From the NCBI GenBank assembly GCA_964472545.1, contig CAYYNP010000201.1:1-18915 (forward strand): a DNA stretch of 18,915 nt, given 5' to 3'. The notes under the pieces are model-generated. The model was given only the letters and a program-made list of their open reading frames with translations, was not told where the DNA came from and searched no databases. The position numbers and the translations under genes were made by a program. This document shows, piece by piece, positions 6,537 through 14,250 of this stretch. The DNA comes from CAYYNP01 sp964472545 (GTDB lineage: Bacteria; Planctomycetota; Planctomycetia; Pirellulales; Thermoguttaceae). Within the stretch, counting starts at the first letter, position 1. Each line of letters begins with the position of its first letter.

Positions 6537-9500
6537 TTATTCAACCGTGCCCAACATATCGGTACGCGGATGCGCCTTCAGCCGCTCGTGGCCGCGTTGC
6601 AGTGCACGAAGGATGGCTTGATAGTCGGGATCGCTCTTGTCGGCAAACGGCCCGGGCAGTCCTTCGCGCGGTTGACAAAGCCCCAGCCCGCCGGCCTTCT
6701 CCGGCAAGGGTGCGGTGAGCATCTGGCTGAACTCGGGATGTGTCAGGTTAATACGATGATCGGGGCCGATCTGGCCCGTGTAGGAGATCCGCCCGTGACC
6801 GAGTTGGAACTGCCGCAGCGCCGTGTCGGTCCAGAGCTTGCTGCTGACGAGGATCTGTCCGTTGCCGCCCGGGTTGTAGTTGTAAGTGTTCGGCGTGACG
6901 TACTGCTGATGGCACGGCATGCAGCGGCGATTGAAGACCGGCAGGAATTCCTGCTGGAACCAACCGTCGGCGTCCTCGACGTACCAACGGTCGCGGCCGC
7001 CGACCGCGCGACGATCGGTCACGTCGTACGTGCCGTAGTAGGGAACGTTGGTGTCGATCCAGGTGTAGATCCGTCGGCGGGCTTCCGGCGGCAAGACCTC
7101 GCCGCAGTGGTCTGTTTCGATGTACTTCCGCAAACCACTGACCATCGCCCCGCGCGTGTACGGCGCGCTTTCGGCGTGGTCGGTCCCGGCCACCGGGATG
7201 TAGTGGACCAGGCCGCGGTCGAGCAGTTGATCGTAGGCCATGCTGAAGAAATGGGTCTTATCGCCCGAGAGATCAATGGCCGCCTCGGGCTGCGGTCCGG
7301 AGTGACACTCGACGCAGTACTCATCCAGCACCGGCTGCACCACGCGGTTGAAGTCGAGGACGCCGCGGTCGGTCCAGGCCGGATACTGCGGCACCGACGC
7401 CGCCCGACGCAATGCCGTTGGTACAATGCCGGACGCGTGCAACGGAGCCGTGTCGCGCCGCTCGTGACAGCCGACGCAGCCCACCGTTTCGCCGGGCATC
7501 AGTTGGGTGGTCGATCCCATCCGCCGGATCGCCCGGCCCTCGGCGTCGAGCACGTTCAGCGAGATATCGCGATGGGCCGGCGCGGTGAAATGGGCCGAGC
7601 CGTCGGCCTCCACCGGCACCGTGCCGATCACCCGGCGCACGTACATCGTGCCGCGGCTGATGGTCGTCCAATGGCCGAACAAAGCCAGCCCTTGGATCGT
7701 TCCCACACGCGGCACCTGCTCGACGATCTGAATCGCCTTGACCTCGCCCCGCTCGACCGCCGGTGAAAGCCCCCGATAGACGTCTTGCAGCACGTAGGTA
7801 CCGGTGAGCGAATCGTCCGGGGCCAGGTTCCGTTCGGTAGGATCACGGTCGACGAACTGCGGGTTCTCGCTGGCGGGGCTGAGTACCGGCGGACATGCAC
7901 GCGGACGAAGCGGCAGCGGGTTCCAGCATCCCAGGTTATCCGGTGCCTCGTGCAGACAACGCCGGTTGCCGCGGTCGTCGAGCAGGTAGAGGCGGTTCTT
8001 CCGGCCGCCGTCGCCGCCAAAAGAGACCAGGAACATCCGCTCGCTGAGCGGATACGGGTCCTGATATCCCCACGGCAGCGTCGTATCGCCCACCGACGGC
8101 ATCTCATCGGTAATCCAGCGGAACCCCTCGCCCCGCGGGGCCTCGAAGCCCAACTGGTTCCAGATCAACCCGATCATCCCGGCGTGGTAGTTGTGGTGCG
8201 GCCCGAAGACACAAAGCACCTCCGGCCGGCCGGGAATCGCCCGGGCTTCCCAGAAGCCGTTGGGGTCTTCGATCGTGTTGCCGAAGAAGAGCTGGAATCG
8301 CGTGCCGTCGGGGTTCATCGTCCAGGGCGTTTGCCGGGCGAAGACGTTCTTGTCGACGCCGTAGTCCCAGCGCGTAAACAGCACCCGGCCATCGTTGAGA
8401 ATCGCCGGCGAATGGTCGCTGAGCGTGTTGCCCGACACACGGCGGACGTTCTCTCCGTCGCGTTCGCAAACGTAGAGCACGCCCGAGGCGCCCTGCTGGC
8501 AGACGACCACGTTGCCGGCCCGGGTCGATACGAACATCAACTCGCCGCTGGGCAACAGCAGCGGGCTAATGTTGTCGCTCGGCCCGTGGGTGATCTGCTT
8601 CAGGCCGCGGCCGTCGGTGCCGATTTCGTAAATCTGCCAACCACCCTCGACGCCCGGACGCCGGGCCGCGAAGAAGACCGTGCGGCCGTCGTAGGAGACG
8701 TTCATGTCGAAGAGCGTGCCGGACGGATCGTCGTAGACCACTCGCGGCGGTTGATGCGGCGCACGCGGGTCGAGCACGCAGATGGCCGCCGGACTGGCTC
8801 CCCGGGCGATATAGGGCGAGATGGCGTTGATCGCAAACGGTGGGCAGCGAATGAACGCAATCGGCGGCAATCCTCGGGTCTGTTCCCGCCACAGGCCGTC
8901 GATCGCCTCGGCCGCCTGGAGGATCAACTCCTCGCAATCCACACTGTCGGCCTCCCACGCCGCCACGGCCTTGTCGACGGCCGGCTTAACGGTTGCCATC
9001 CGCGCAAGATACGCCGCCCCCGCGGTCGTCGACGCCACACTCGAGTCCAACACCTCCGCCATCCTCAGTCGGGCCGGATCGTACATCGGCAACGGGGCGA
9101 TCTCGGTCTGGAAGTCGAGCACCCGTTGTAGCGCGTCGGCGAACCGGCAAGCCCGAAAATGGAGTTGCTCCAACGCTTGCGACTGCGGATCATCCTTGAC
9201 CTTCGACAACAACGCCCCCGCGGCCAACGGCAACGAGAGACGCCGCAAGATGGCCGCCACGTAGGCGTCGCGCTGGCTTGCGGCGGAAGCCTTCAGGTCG
9301 ATCCCGTCCGCTTGCGCGCAGTCTTCTCGATATCGTCTGAGAAGGAACGCCAGTTCGCCCAACTCAGCATCGTCTCTCGATACCCAAGGCACTCTCGTCG
9401 AATAGAACTGCCGCGGTCTCCAGTTTGCCCCGCCCGGGCGAATCGGGTTCGAGGGCGTCAGCGGCGGCATGGCAAACGCGAAGCCGTGGGCACCGTGCAT

Positions 9501-10865
9501 GCTGGTGATCTTCAACAATAGGCGATTCTCGCCGGGCTTGAGTTGCAGCGTCGTCGTCAAAGCGGCCGCGAACCGCGAGGAGCCGGCGCGGCTCGGGTTG
9601 TGAGCCGTGGCGACCGGCTCGCCGTTGAGCCACGCCCGGATGTTGTCCAGGGCGTAGACGTGCAGCGGCACACTAACCGCCCGCTTCGACGTGATCGTGC
9701 GATAGAGATAGCACGTCTCGTTCTTCATCGGCGGCGGGCCGACCGGCAGCGGATTGACGTAGCCGTCGGTCCATTCGGGATGGGCGATCCATGCCGGGCC
9801 TGGCAGGGAAGTACGCTTCGGGGGGCTGGGGGCTGGGGACTGGGGGCTGGGGACTGGGAAAGCACGATTCGGGTCGATCGGCTCGCGCCCCGCGGCGAGC
9901 ACATGCTCTTCCGGCGGGAAGACGGTGGCGAACGAACGCAAGTGGAGCCCCTCGGCCGTATCCTTCCATGGCCCATTGCAATACCATGGGCCGAGTTCGA
10001 CGCCACTGGCAGCCGTTGTCGGAGTGGATTGCCGCCGTTGACGGATCACGCGGGCAAGCCGCATCAGATTCTCCCACGGGTCGCTTGCGGGGTCATCGCC
10101 CAGCAACGACACCGCATCGAACGCCTGCGGGCCTTCGTTCATCAACTGCCGAACCTGCTGCGGCAGCAAGGCCTGATCGTAGATCACCACGTCGTCGATA
10201 TGGCCGCTGAACGCGCCGGCGTCGGGCCAGTCGGACATGCCGATCCGCACGACCTTTCCATAGTCGGCGCCGGCCCGCCAGGAGCTTTCCGTGGTCACGT
10301 CCGCACCGTCGACCATCACTTGCTTCGTGCCGCAGAAGGCGTCATAGACAATGGCCACGTGGTGCCAACGGCCGTCGTTCACCGGCGTGCTCGTCGAGAG
10401 CCACTCCTGGCTACAGGCGACCCACCCCAATTCGCGGCCGCCGTGGCCCTCTTTGACGAAGAAGATCTTCTCATTGTTGTCCAACGTACCGTCCAGATCG
10501 TCCTTGCCCAGCAGGGCCATCTTCGACGCCCGGGTCTTGATCCAGGCGGCCACGGTGAAGCTGTTGCCGGCGCCGAAGGTCATCACCGGGTGGTCAATGC
10601 GGACCCAATCGCCGTCGCCGTCGAGCGCGAGGGCCGACCCACGCGAGCGGGTGCCGTCGTCGACGTCGGCCTGCAAACGGGCGTCGCCGACGAGTTTGCC
10701 GTCGAGCGCCGAGCCGGCCGAGCCGGAATTGGGAACGCCGCCGTCCTTGCCGAGCCCGTCGAACTTCCAGTAGCCGACGATATCCGCACGTGAACTCGCT
10801 GCCAACGATAGTAGGAGCCATGTCGTGCCGGTAAGTACGAGAACATTCGGCCTGTTTGCGCTCAT
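6537..10865 (-). CDS. Large exported HzsA-related tri-haem protein with LamG module
   Basis: A 1442-residue protein. After a signal peptide (VLVLTGTTWLLLSLAASSRA) comes a LamG/concanavalin-like domain, roughly residues 28-235 (DIVGYWKFDG, FTVAAWIKTR, GRWHHVAIVYD, GHIDDVVIYDQAL). A second beta-rich module at about 290-480 has YLYRTI, IRAWLNGEPV and ENRLLLKITS, and looks like a jelly-roll binding domain. From about 660 onward is a TolB/hydrazine-synthase-alpha-like propeller (FDMNVSYDGRTVFFAAR, ISPLLLPSGELMFVSTR). Three c-type haem sites follow: CVGCH (1130-1134), CVECH (1184-1188) and CMPCH (1315-1319). Anammox hydrazine synthase is unlikely, because HzsB/C are absent and LamG is present. A periplasmic or surface redox protein acting on a polymer is the inference. 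The frame opens 13 codons earlier, at 10904, but Met at 10865 starts the signal peptide and has the ribosome site. Confidence 0.9.
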   Translation of the reverse strand: MSANRPNVLVLTGTTWLLLSLAASSRADIVGYWKFDGLGKDGGVPNSGSAGSALDGKLVGDARLQADVDDGTRSRGSALALDGDGDWVRIDHPVMTFGAGNSFTVAAWIKTRASKMALLGKDDLDGTLDNNEKIFFVKEGHGGRELGWVACSQEWLSTSTPVNDGRWHHVAIVYDAFCGTKQVMVDGADVTTESSWRAGADYGKVVRIGMSDWPDAGAFSGHIDDVVIYDQALLPQQVRQLMNEGPQAFDAVSLLGDDPASDPWENLMRLARVIRQRRQSTPTTAASGVELGPWYCNGPWKDTAEGLHLRSFATVFPPEEHVLAAGREPIDPNRAFPVPSPQSPAPSPPKRTSLPGPAWIAHPEWTDGYVNPLPVGPPPMKNETCYLYRTITSKRAVSVPLHVYALDNIRAWLNGEPVATAHNPSRAGSSRFAAALTTTLQLKPGENRLLLKITSMHGAHGFAFAMPPLTPSNPIRPGGANWRPRQFYSTRVPWVSRDDAELGELAFLLRRYREDCAQADGIDLKASAASQRDAYVAAILRRLSLPLAAGALLSKVKDDPQSQALEQLHFRACRFADALQRVLDFQTEIAPLPMYDPARLRMAEVLDSSVASTTAGAAYLARMATVKPAVDKAVAAWEADSVDCEELILQAAEAIDGLWREQTRGLPPIAFIRCPPFAINAISPYIARGASPAAICVLDPRAPHQPPRVVYDDPSGTLFDMNVSYDGRTVFFAARRPGVEGGWQIYEIGTDGRGLKQITHGPSDNISPLLLPSGELMFVSTRAGNVVVCQQGASGVLYVCERDGENVRRVSGNTLSDHSPAILNDGRVLFTRWDYGVDKNVFARQTPWTMNPDGTRFQLFFGNTIEDPNGFWEARAIPGRPEVLCVFGPHHNYHAGMIGLIWNQLGFEAPRGEGFRWITDEMPSVGDTTLPWGYQDPYPLSERMFLVSFGGDGGRKNRLYLLDDRGNRRCLHEAPDNLGCWNPLPLRPRACPPVLSPASENPQFVDRDPTERNLAPDDSLTGTYVLQDVYRGLSPAVERGEVKAIQIVEQVPRVGTIQGLALFGHWTTISRGTMYVRRVIGTVPVEADGSAHFTAPAHRDISLNVLDAEGRAIRRMGSTTQLMPGETVGCVGCHERRDTAPLHASGIVPTALRRAASVPQYPAWTDRGVLDFNRVVQPVLDEYCVECHSGPQPEAAIDLSGDKTHFFSMAYDQLLDRGLVHYIPVAGTDHAESAPYTRGAMVSGLRKYIETDHCGEVLPPEARRRIYTWIDTNVPYYGTYDVTDRRAVGGRDRWYVEDADGWFQQEFLPVFNRRCMPCHQQYVTPNTYNYNPGGNGQILVSSKLWTDTALRQFQLGHGRISYTGQIGPDHRINLTHPEFSQMLTAPLPEKAGGLGLCQPREGLPGPFADKSDPDYQAILRALQRGHERLKAHPRTDMLGTVE
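9821..9858. repeat. G-rich heptamer tandem repeat inside a coding region
   Basis: Five heptamers (GGGGGCT, GGGGGCT, GGGGACT, GGGGGCT, GGGGACT) plus GGG lie on the plus strand. They fall inside the minus-strand HzsA-related gene, where they encode VPSPQSPAPSPP, a low-complexity linker after the LamG module. A heptamer repeat changes frame unless copies are gained in threes, so the tract is a possible site of length variation. The regular G-runs could also form a quadruplex on the plus strand, which is the template strand for this gene. Confidence 0.85.
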
Positions 10866-10873
10866 TGCGTCGA

Positions 10874-10878
10874 CCTTT
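10874..10878 (-). promoter_or_regulatory. Ribosome binding site that fixes the start of the HzsA-related gene
   Basis: On the minus strand AAAGG lies 8 bases before the ATG at 10865. The further-upstream in-frame ATG at 10904 would place this site inside the coding region and add 13 charged residues ahead of the signal peptide. The downstream start is therefore preferred. Confidence 0.6.
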
Positions 10879-10897
10879 CGCGAACACCGACGTCTGC

Positions 10898-10954
10898 CAA
10901 TCACTTCATTGATTGTGACGGTTTCCGAGGGTCAGGGCAAGTCGAACGCGTTCG
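10898..10954. promoter_or_regulatory. Divergent control region with two candidate operators
   Basis: The 163 bases between the divergent starts at 10865 and 11029 contain two dyad-symmetric sites. One is CAATCA (10898-10903), a 6-base spacer and TGATTG (10910-10915). The other is the perfect 12-base palindrome CGAACGCGTTCG (10943-10954). A central CG in a perfect palindrome is typical of LacI-family operators, but no regulator gene is in the window. The position would allow one regulator to control both arms of the cluster. I could not place convincing -35/-10 boxes for either direction. Confidence 0.4.
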
Positions 10955-11028
10955 GGCTACTTGCACGCTCTCCCACTTGCGGCGAAAATGTCGACGCACG
11001 ACCTACGGAACCCAACGGGAGAATCGAC

Positions 11029-12057
11029 ATGATCGACGGAAAACTCGGCGTCGCCATCCACGGGGCGGGCAAAGTGGCCTATGCCCACGCCGCAAGCTGG
11101 CAGAAGAACCCGCACTGCCGAGTCGTCTCGGTCAGCAGCCGCAGCCGGGAGAGTGCCCAACGGCTGGTCGATTCGGAGTCGCTCGACTGCACGGTCCACG
11201 ACGGCTACGACCAGGTGCTGGCCGACGACCGGGTCGATATCGTCAACATCAGCGGCCCGAACCACGTCCACACCGAACAGGGCGTCGCCGCTGCCGAGGC
11301 CGGAAAACACCTGCTGATGGAGAAGCCGATGTGTATCTCGGCCGAGGAGAACCGTGCGCTGCGCGACGCGGTCGGCCGGGCGGGGGTGCGCAGCGTGGTC
11401 AGCTTCGTGCTTCGCTGGAATCCGTTGTTCGAGAACCTCCAGTCGCTGTTGGCGGCCGGGGCGATCGGCGAGTTGATCTACGTCGAGGTCGACTACTGGC
11501 ACGGCATCAGCCCCGACTGGTACACCGGCTGGGATTGGGCCCACACCCGGGCGACCGGCGGCAGCACGATGCTGCTGGGCGGCTGCCACGCCCTGGACGC
11601 GATGCGGTGGTTTGCCGGCGAGGAGGTCGTCGAAGTGTCGGCGTTTGCCAACAACAAGAAGGAGAACTTCGAGTACCCCGCCAACGTGGTGGCGGCGATG
11701 AAGTTCCAAAGCGGCACCATCGGCAAGACCTCGACGCTCTTCGACGGCGAGATGCCCTACACCTTCAACATCGATCTGGCCGGCACCGACGGCACGCTGC
11801 GCGAGAACCGGCTCTGGTCGAAGAAGCTGCTGCCCGGCCAAACCGGCTGGACCGAGATGCCCACCATCCTGCCCGACTCCGGCGACGTGCATCACCACCC
11901 GTTCGATGCCCAGATCGACCACCTGGTGGATTGTATCCGCGAAGAGCGCGAGTCGCACTGCAACATCGCCGACGCTTTTCACACGCACGAGTTGTGTCTG
12001 GCGATCGATCGTTCGATCGAGGCCGGGGGCCAGCCGGTGAAGTTGCCGTTGGAGTGA
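11029..12057 (+). CDS. Gfo/Idh/MocA family NAD(P)-dependent oxidoreductase
   Basis: A 342-residue cytoplasmic enzyme of normal family length. The N-terminal Rossmann fold has GVAIHGAGKVAYAHA (residues 7-21, GxGxxA nucleotide loop) and VDIVNISGPNHVHTEQGVAAAEAGKHLLMEKPM (69-101), with the EKP motif at 98-100. The C-terminal alpha/beta domain has RWNPLFENLQSLLAAGAIGE (129-148) and GGCHALDAMRWF (184-195), where the family's active-site His/Asp region lies. Members oxidise or reduce hydroxyl groups of sugars, inositols or sugar derivatives, and the substrate here cannot be read. The start at 11029 is chosen because GGGAGA lies about 7 bases upstream and the Rossmann fold begins right after. The open frame extends to 10825, but that part overlaps the divergent gene's 5' end. 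It heads a plus-strand operon, and the next gene begins 2 bases after its stop. Confidence 0.93.
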   Translation: MIDGKLGVAIHGAGKVAYAHAASWQKNPHCRVVSVSSRSRESAQRLVDSESLDCTVHDGYDQVLADDRVDIVNISGPNHVHTEQGVAAAEAGKHLLMEKPMCISAEENRALRDAVGRAGVRSVVSFVLRWNPLFENLQSLLAAGAIGELIYVEVDYWHGISPDWYTGWDWAHTRATGGSTMLLGGCHALDAMRWFAGEEVVEVSAFANNKKENFEYPANVVAAMKFQSGTIGKTSTLFDGEMPYTFNIDLAGTDGTLRENRLWSKKLLPGQTGWTEMPTILPDSGDVHHHPFDAQIDHLVDCIREERESHCNIADAFHTHELCLAIDRSIEAGGQPVKLPLE

Positions 12058-12059
12058 CC

Positions 12060-13121
12060 ATGACCCCCCGCCAACGCTGGCTCGTCCAGCTCGACGGCAA
12101 AACGCCCGACCGTGTGCCGACGGACTATCAGGCCACCGACGAGGTGACGGCCCGGCTGTTGAGGGATCTCGATTGCCGCGATGAGGAGACGTTGTGGCGG
12201 AAGCTCTACGTCGATTGCCGGCGGTTCGTCGAGCCGGTCTGGCGGCGGCCGGATGATCTGCACGACGATCGGACGGACATGTGGGGCATCCGTTATCGAA
12301 AGGTCGACTACGGCACGGGCACGTACGACGAGCCGATCGTGCATCCGCTGGCCGAGTGCGACACGGTCGAGCAAGTCCGTGCCTATCGCTGGCCGCGGCC
12401 GGAGGAGTTCGACTACACGCCGATTACACGGCAGCTCGAAGCCGACGACGGCACCCGGCCGATTCACGCCGGCTGTTACGAGCCCTTCCTGTTATACGGC
12501 TATCTGCGGGGACTCGAGCGGGCGTTCGAGGACCTTGCGTTGCGGCCGAGGCTGGCCGACGCGATCCTGGGCCGCATCCTCGACTTCTACCACGAACACC
12601 ATCGGCGGATCTTCGAGGCCGCGCGGATCGACGGACGTTGCCGCATCGATTTGACCTGGGTCGCCGAAGACCTCGGCTCGCAAACCGGGCCGTTGATGGG
12701 GCTGCCGATGTATCGCCGCTTCCTGTTGCCCGGGCAGATCAAGATGGCCGAACTGGCCCGATCGTTCGGCGTTCACGTGATGTATCACACCGACGGCGCC
12801 GCCCGGATCTTCCTGCCCGACTTGATCGATCGCGTAGGAATCGAGATACTCAACCCCATCCAGTGGCGCTGCCCGGGAATGGAGCGGGAGAGGCTGGTGG
12901 CCGACTTTGGCCACCGGGTCGTGTTCCACGGCTCGATCGACAACCAGCAGACGCTGGCCTTCGGAACGGTGGACGATGTGGTCCGCGAGGTTCGCGAGAG
13001 TGTGGAGATCTACGCGGCCGCCCGCTGGATTTGTGGCCCGTGCCACAACATCCAGCCGGTCACGCCGACGGAGAACGTAGTGGCGATGTACGAGACGATC
13101 CACGAGTTGGGCTTACGGTAA
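12060..13121 (+). CDS. Uroporphyrinogen decarboxylase-like (URO-D superfamily) protein C
   Basis: A 353-residue URO-D superfamily protein most like protein A. It has RWLVQLDGKTPDRVPTDYQA (6-25), HVMYHTDGAARIFLPDLID (239-257), EILNPIQWRCPGM (262-274), VFHGSIDNQQTLAFGTVDDV (288-307) and the terminal WICGPCHNIQPVTPTENVVA (323-342). The CGPCHNIQ segment and the HTDG and HGSI motifs suggest a metal or phosphate site at the barrel mouth. The canonical HemE motif RQAGR is missing. The frame is open far upstream through the oxidoreductase gene, but Met at 12060 begins the conserved N-terminus. A GTG at 12054, overlapping the upstream stop as GTGA, would add two residues and is possible. The tight spacing to the oxidoreductase (2 bases) and to the next gene (7 bases) supports one transcript. 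Confidence 0.9.
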   Translation: MTPRQRWLVQLDGKTPDRVPTDYQATDEVTARLLRDLDCRDEETLWRKLYVDCRRFVEPVWRRPDDLHDDRTDMWGIRYRKVDYGTGTYDEPIVHPLAECDTVEQVRAYRWPRPEEFDYTPITRQLEADDGTRPIHAGCYEPFLLYGYLRGLERAFEDLALRPRLADAILGRILDFYHEHHRRIFEAARIDGRCRIDLTWVAEDLGSQTGPLMGLPMYRRFLLPGQIKMAELARSFGVHVMYHTDGAARIFLPDLIDRVGIEILNPIQWRCPGMERERLVADFGHRVVFHGSIDNQQTLAFGTVDDVVREVRESVEIYAAARWICGPCHNIQPVTPTENVVAMYETIHELGLR

Positions 13122-13128
13122 CCGCACG

Positions 13129-14217
13129 ATGGACACGCTCGCGTACAAACCAAACGCCGACGACGTGCTCGCGAGACTCGAGAAGCTCTACGCGAGAGAG
13201 GCCCAAGACCGCATCTTTGCGAGCATGGAAATCCCCAGCGCGGCGTTGGCCGATTTCCAGCAGCAACACACGGCCGGCTACTGCGACCGCCCCGAATTGG
13301 CCGACCGCATCGCCTTCTGGGACAAGCTGCTGGCAGAACGGGCCGTGCTCGAAGACGACTCGATCCCCAGCGTCTACCTCAGCGAATTCGACCAGGGTCT
13401 CTACGGCGGGCTGCTCGGCGCCGAGATTCAATACATGGCCCATCCGGAAAACGGCTGGATCTCCTCGATGGTCGCTCCGCTGCTGGACGATTGGTCGGGC
13501 GTCGAACGGCTGCGATTCGATCCGGAGCACGAGACGTTTCGTCAATACGTCGAGCAACTCGATACGTTCGCCCAAGCCGCCGCGGGCCGTTTTGGCCTGA
13601 GCCACTTTATCCTCATCGACGGGCTGAACTTTGCCTTCGAGCTGGTCGGGGCCACCGAGACCTATCTCGCGCTGGACGAACGCCCGGAGACGATCCGGCG
13701 GGTGATCGATCTGGCGTTCGAGCTGAACGTGGCCGTGCAGCAGGCCTTCTTCGACGCCGTGGGAGGCTTCCGCGGCGGCACGTGCAGCAACATGGTCCAG
13801 TGGGTGCCCGGGCGGATCACCTCCGAAAGCGTCGACCCGTTCCACATGACCAGCGTCGACTATTTCGAGCGTTTTGGCCGCGAGCCGGTCGAGCGGATCT
13901 TCGATCGTTTCGACGGCGGCGTGCTGCACATCCACGGCAACGGACGCCACCTGCTCGAAGCGGTCGGATCGCTGCGGGGGCTGAAGGCCGTCTTCATGGG
14001 CGACGATCGCGGATTCCCGGCGGCCTTCGAGATCCTCGGCGAGCTGCAGGCCCGGGCGGGCGATCTGCCGCTGGTGGTTGCGGTCGACTACGCCGAGTTT
14101 GCCGAGGCGCTCGACCGGCATGCCCTTGCAGGCGGCGTCTTCTATCAGGTTCGCCGCGTGCCCGACGCCGAGGCGGCCAACCGGTGTATGGCCAACGTGC
14201 GGGTGTACCGTGTATAA
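13129..14217 (+). CDS. Divergent URO-D-like protein D
   Basis: A 362-residue protein that fits the URO-D fold more loosely than the other three. It lacks the N-terminal PDRxPTD motif. The HSDG/HTDG position appears as GGVLHIHGNGRHLLEAV (263-279), which keeps the strand-His-x-x-Gly pattern. Other marks are QWVPGRITSESVDPFHMTSVDYFERF (224-249) and LKAVFMGDDRGFPAAFEILGEL (285-306). The C-terminal part is shorter on motifs and lacks the HGSI and NNIQP blocks. It may have lost or changed catalysis, or act as a partner of protein C, with which it is encoded 7 bases apart. It is followed after 33 bases by the symporter gene, so a transport-linked substrate is plausible. Assignment to the superfamily is fairly sure; the role is unknown. 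Confidence 0.82.
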   Translation: MDTLAYKPNADDVLARLEKLYAREAQDRIFASMEIPSAALADFQQQHTAGYCDRPELADRIAFWDKLLAERAVLEDDSIPSVYLSEFDQGLYGGLLGAEIQYMAHPENGWISSMVAPLLDDWSGVERLRFDPEHETFRQYVEQLDTFAQAAAGRFGLSHFILIDGLNFAFELVGATETYLALDERPETIRRVIDLAFELNVAVQQAFFDAVGGFRGGTCSNMVQWVPGRITSESVDPFHMTSVDYFERFGREPVERIFDRFDGGVLHIHGNGRHLLEAVGSLRGLKAVFMGDDRGFPAAFEILGELQARAGDLPLVVAVDYAEFAEALDRHALAGGVFYQVRRVPDAEAANRCMANVRVYRV

Positions 14218-14250
14218 TCCCCGGCACGCAACCCGGAGGCGACCGATCCG

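Noticed and set aside
6537..10865. Anammox hydrazine synthase
   Set aside because: No HzsB or HzsC partner genes are present, the protein has an added LamG module, and the neighbourhood is sugar-type metabolism. Only a distant relationship is supported.
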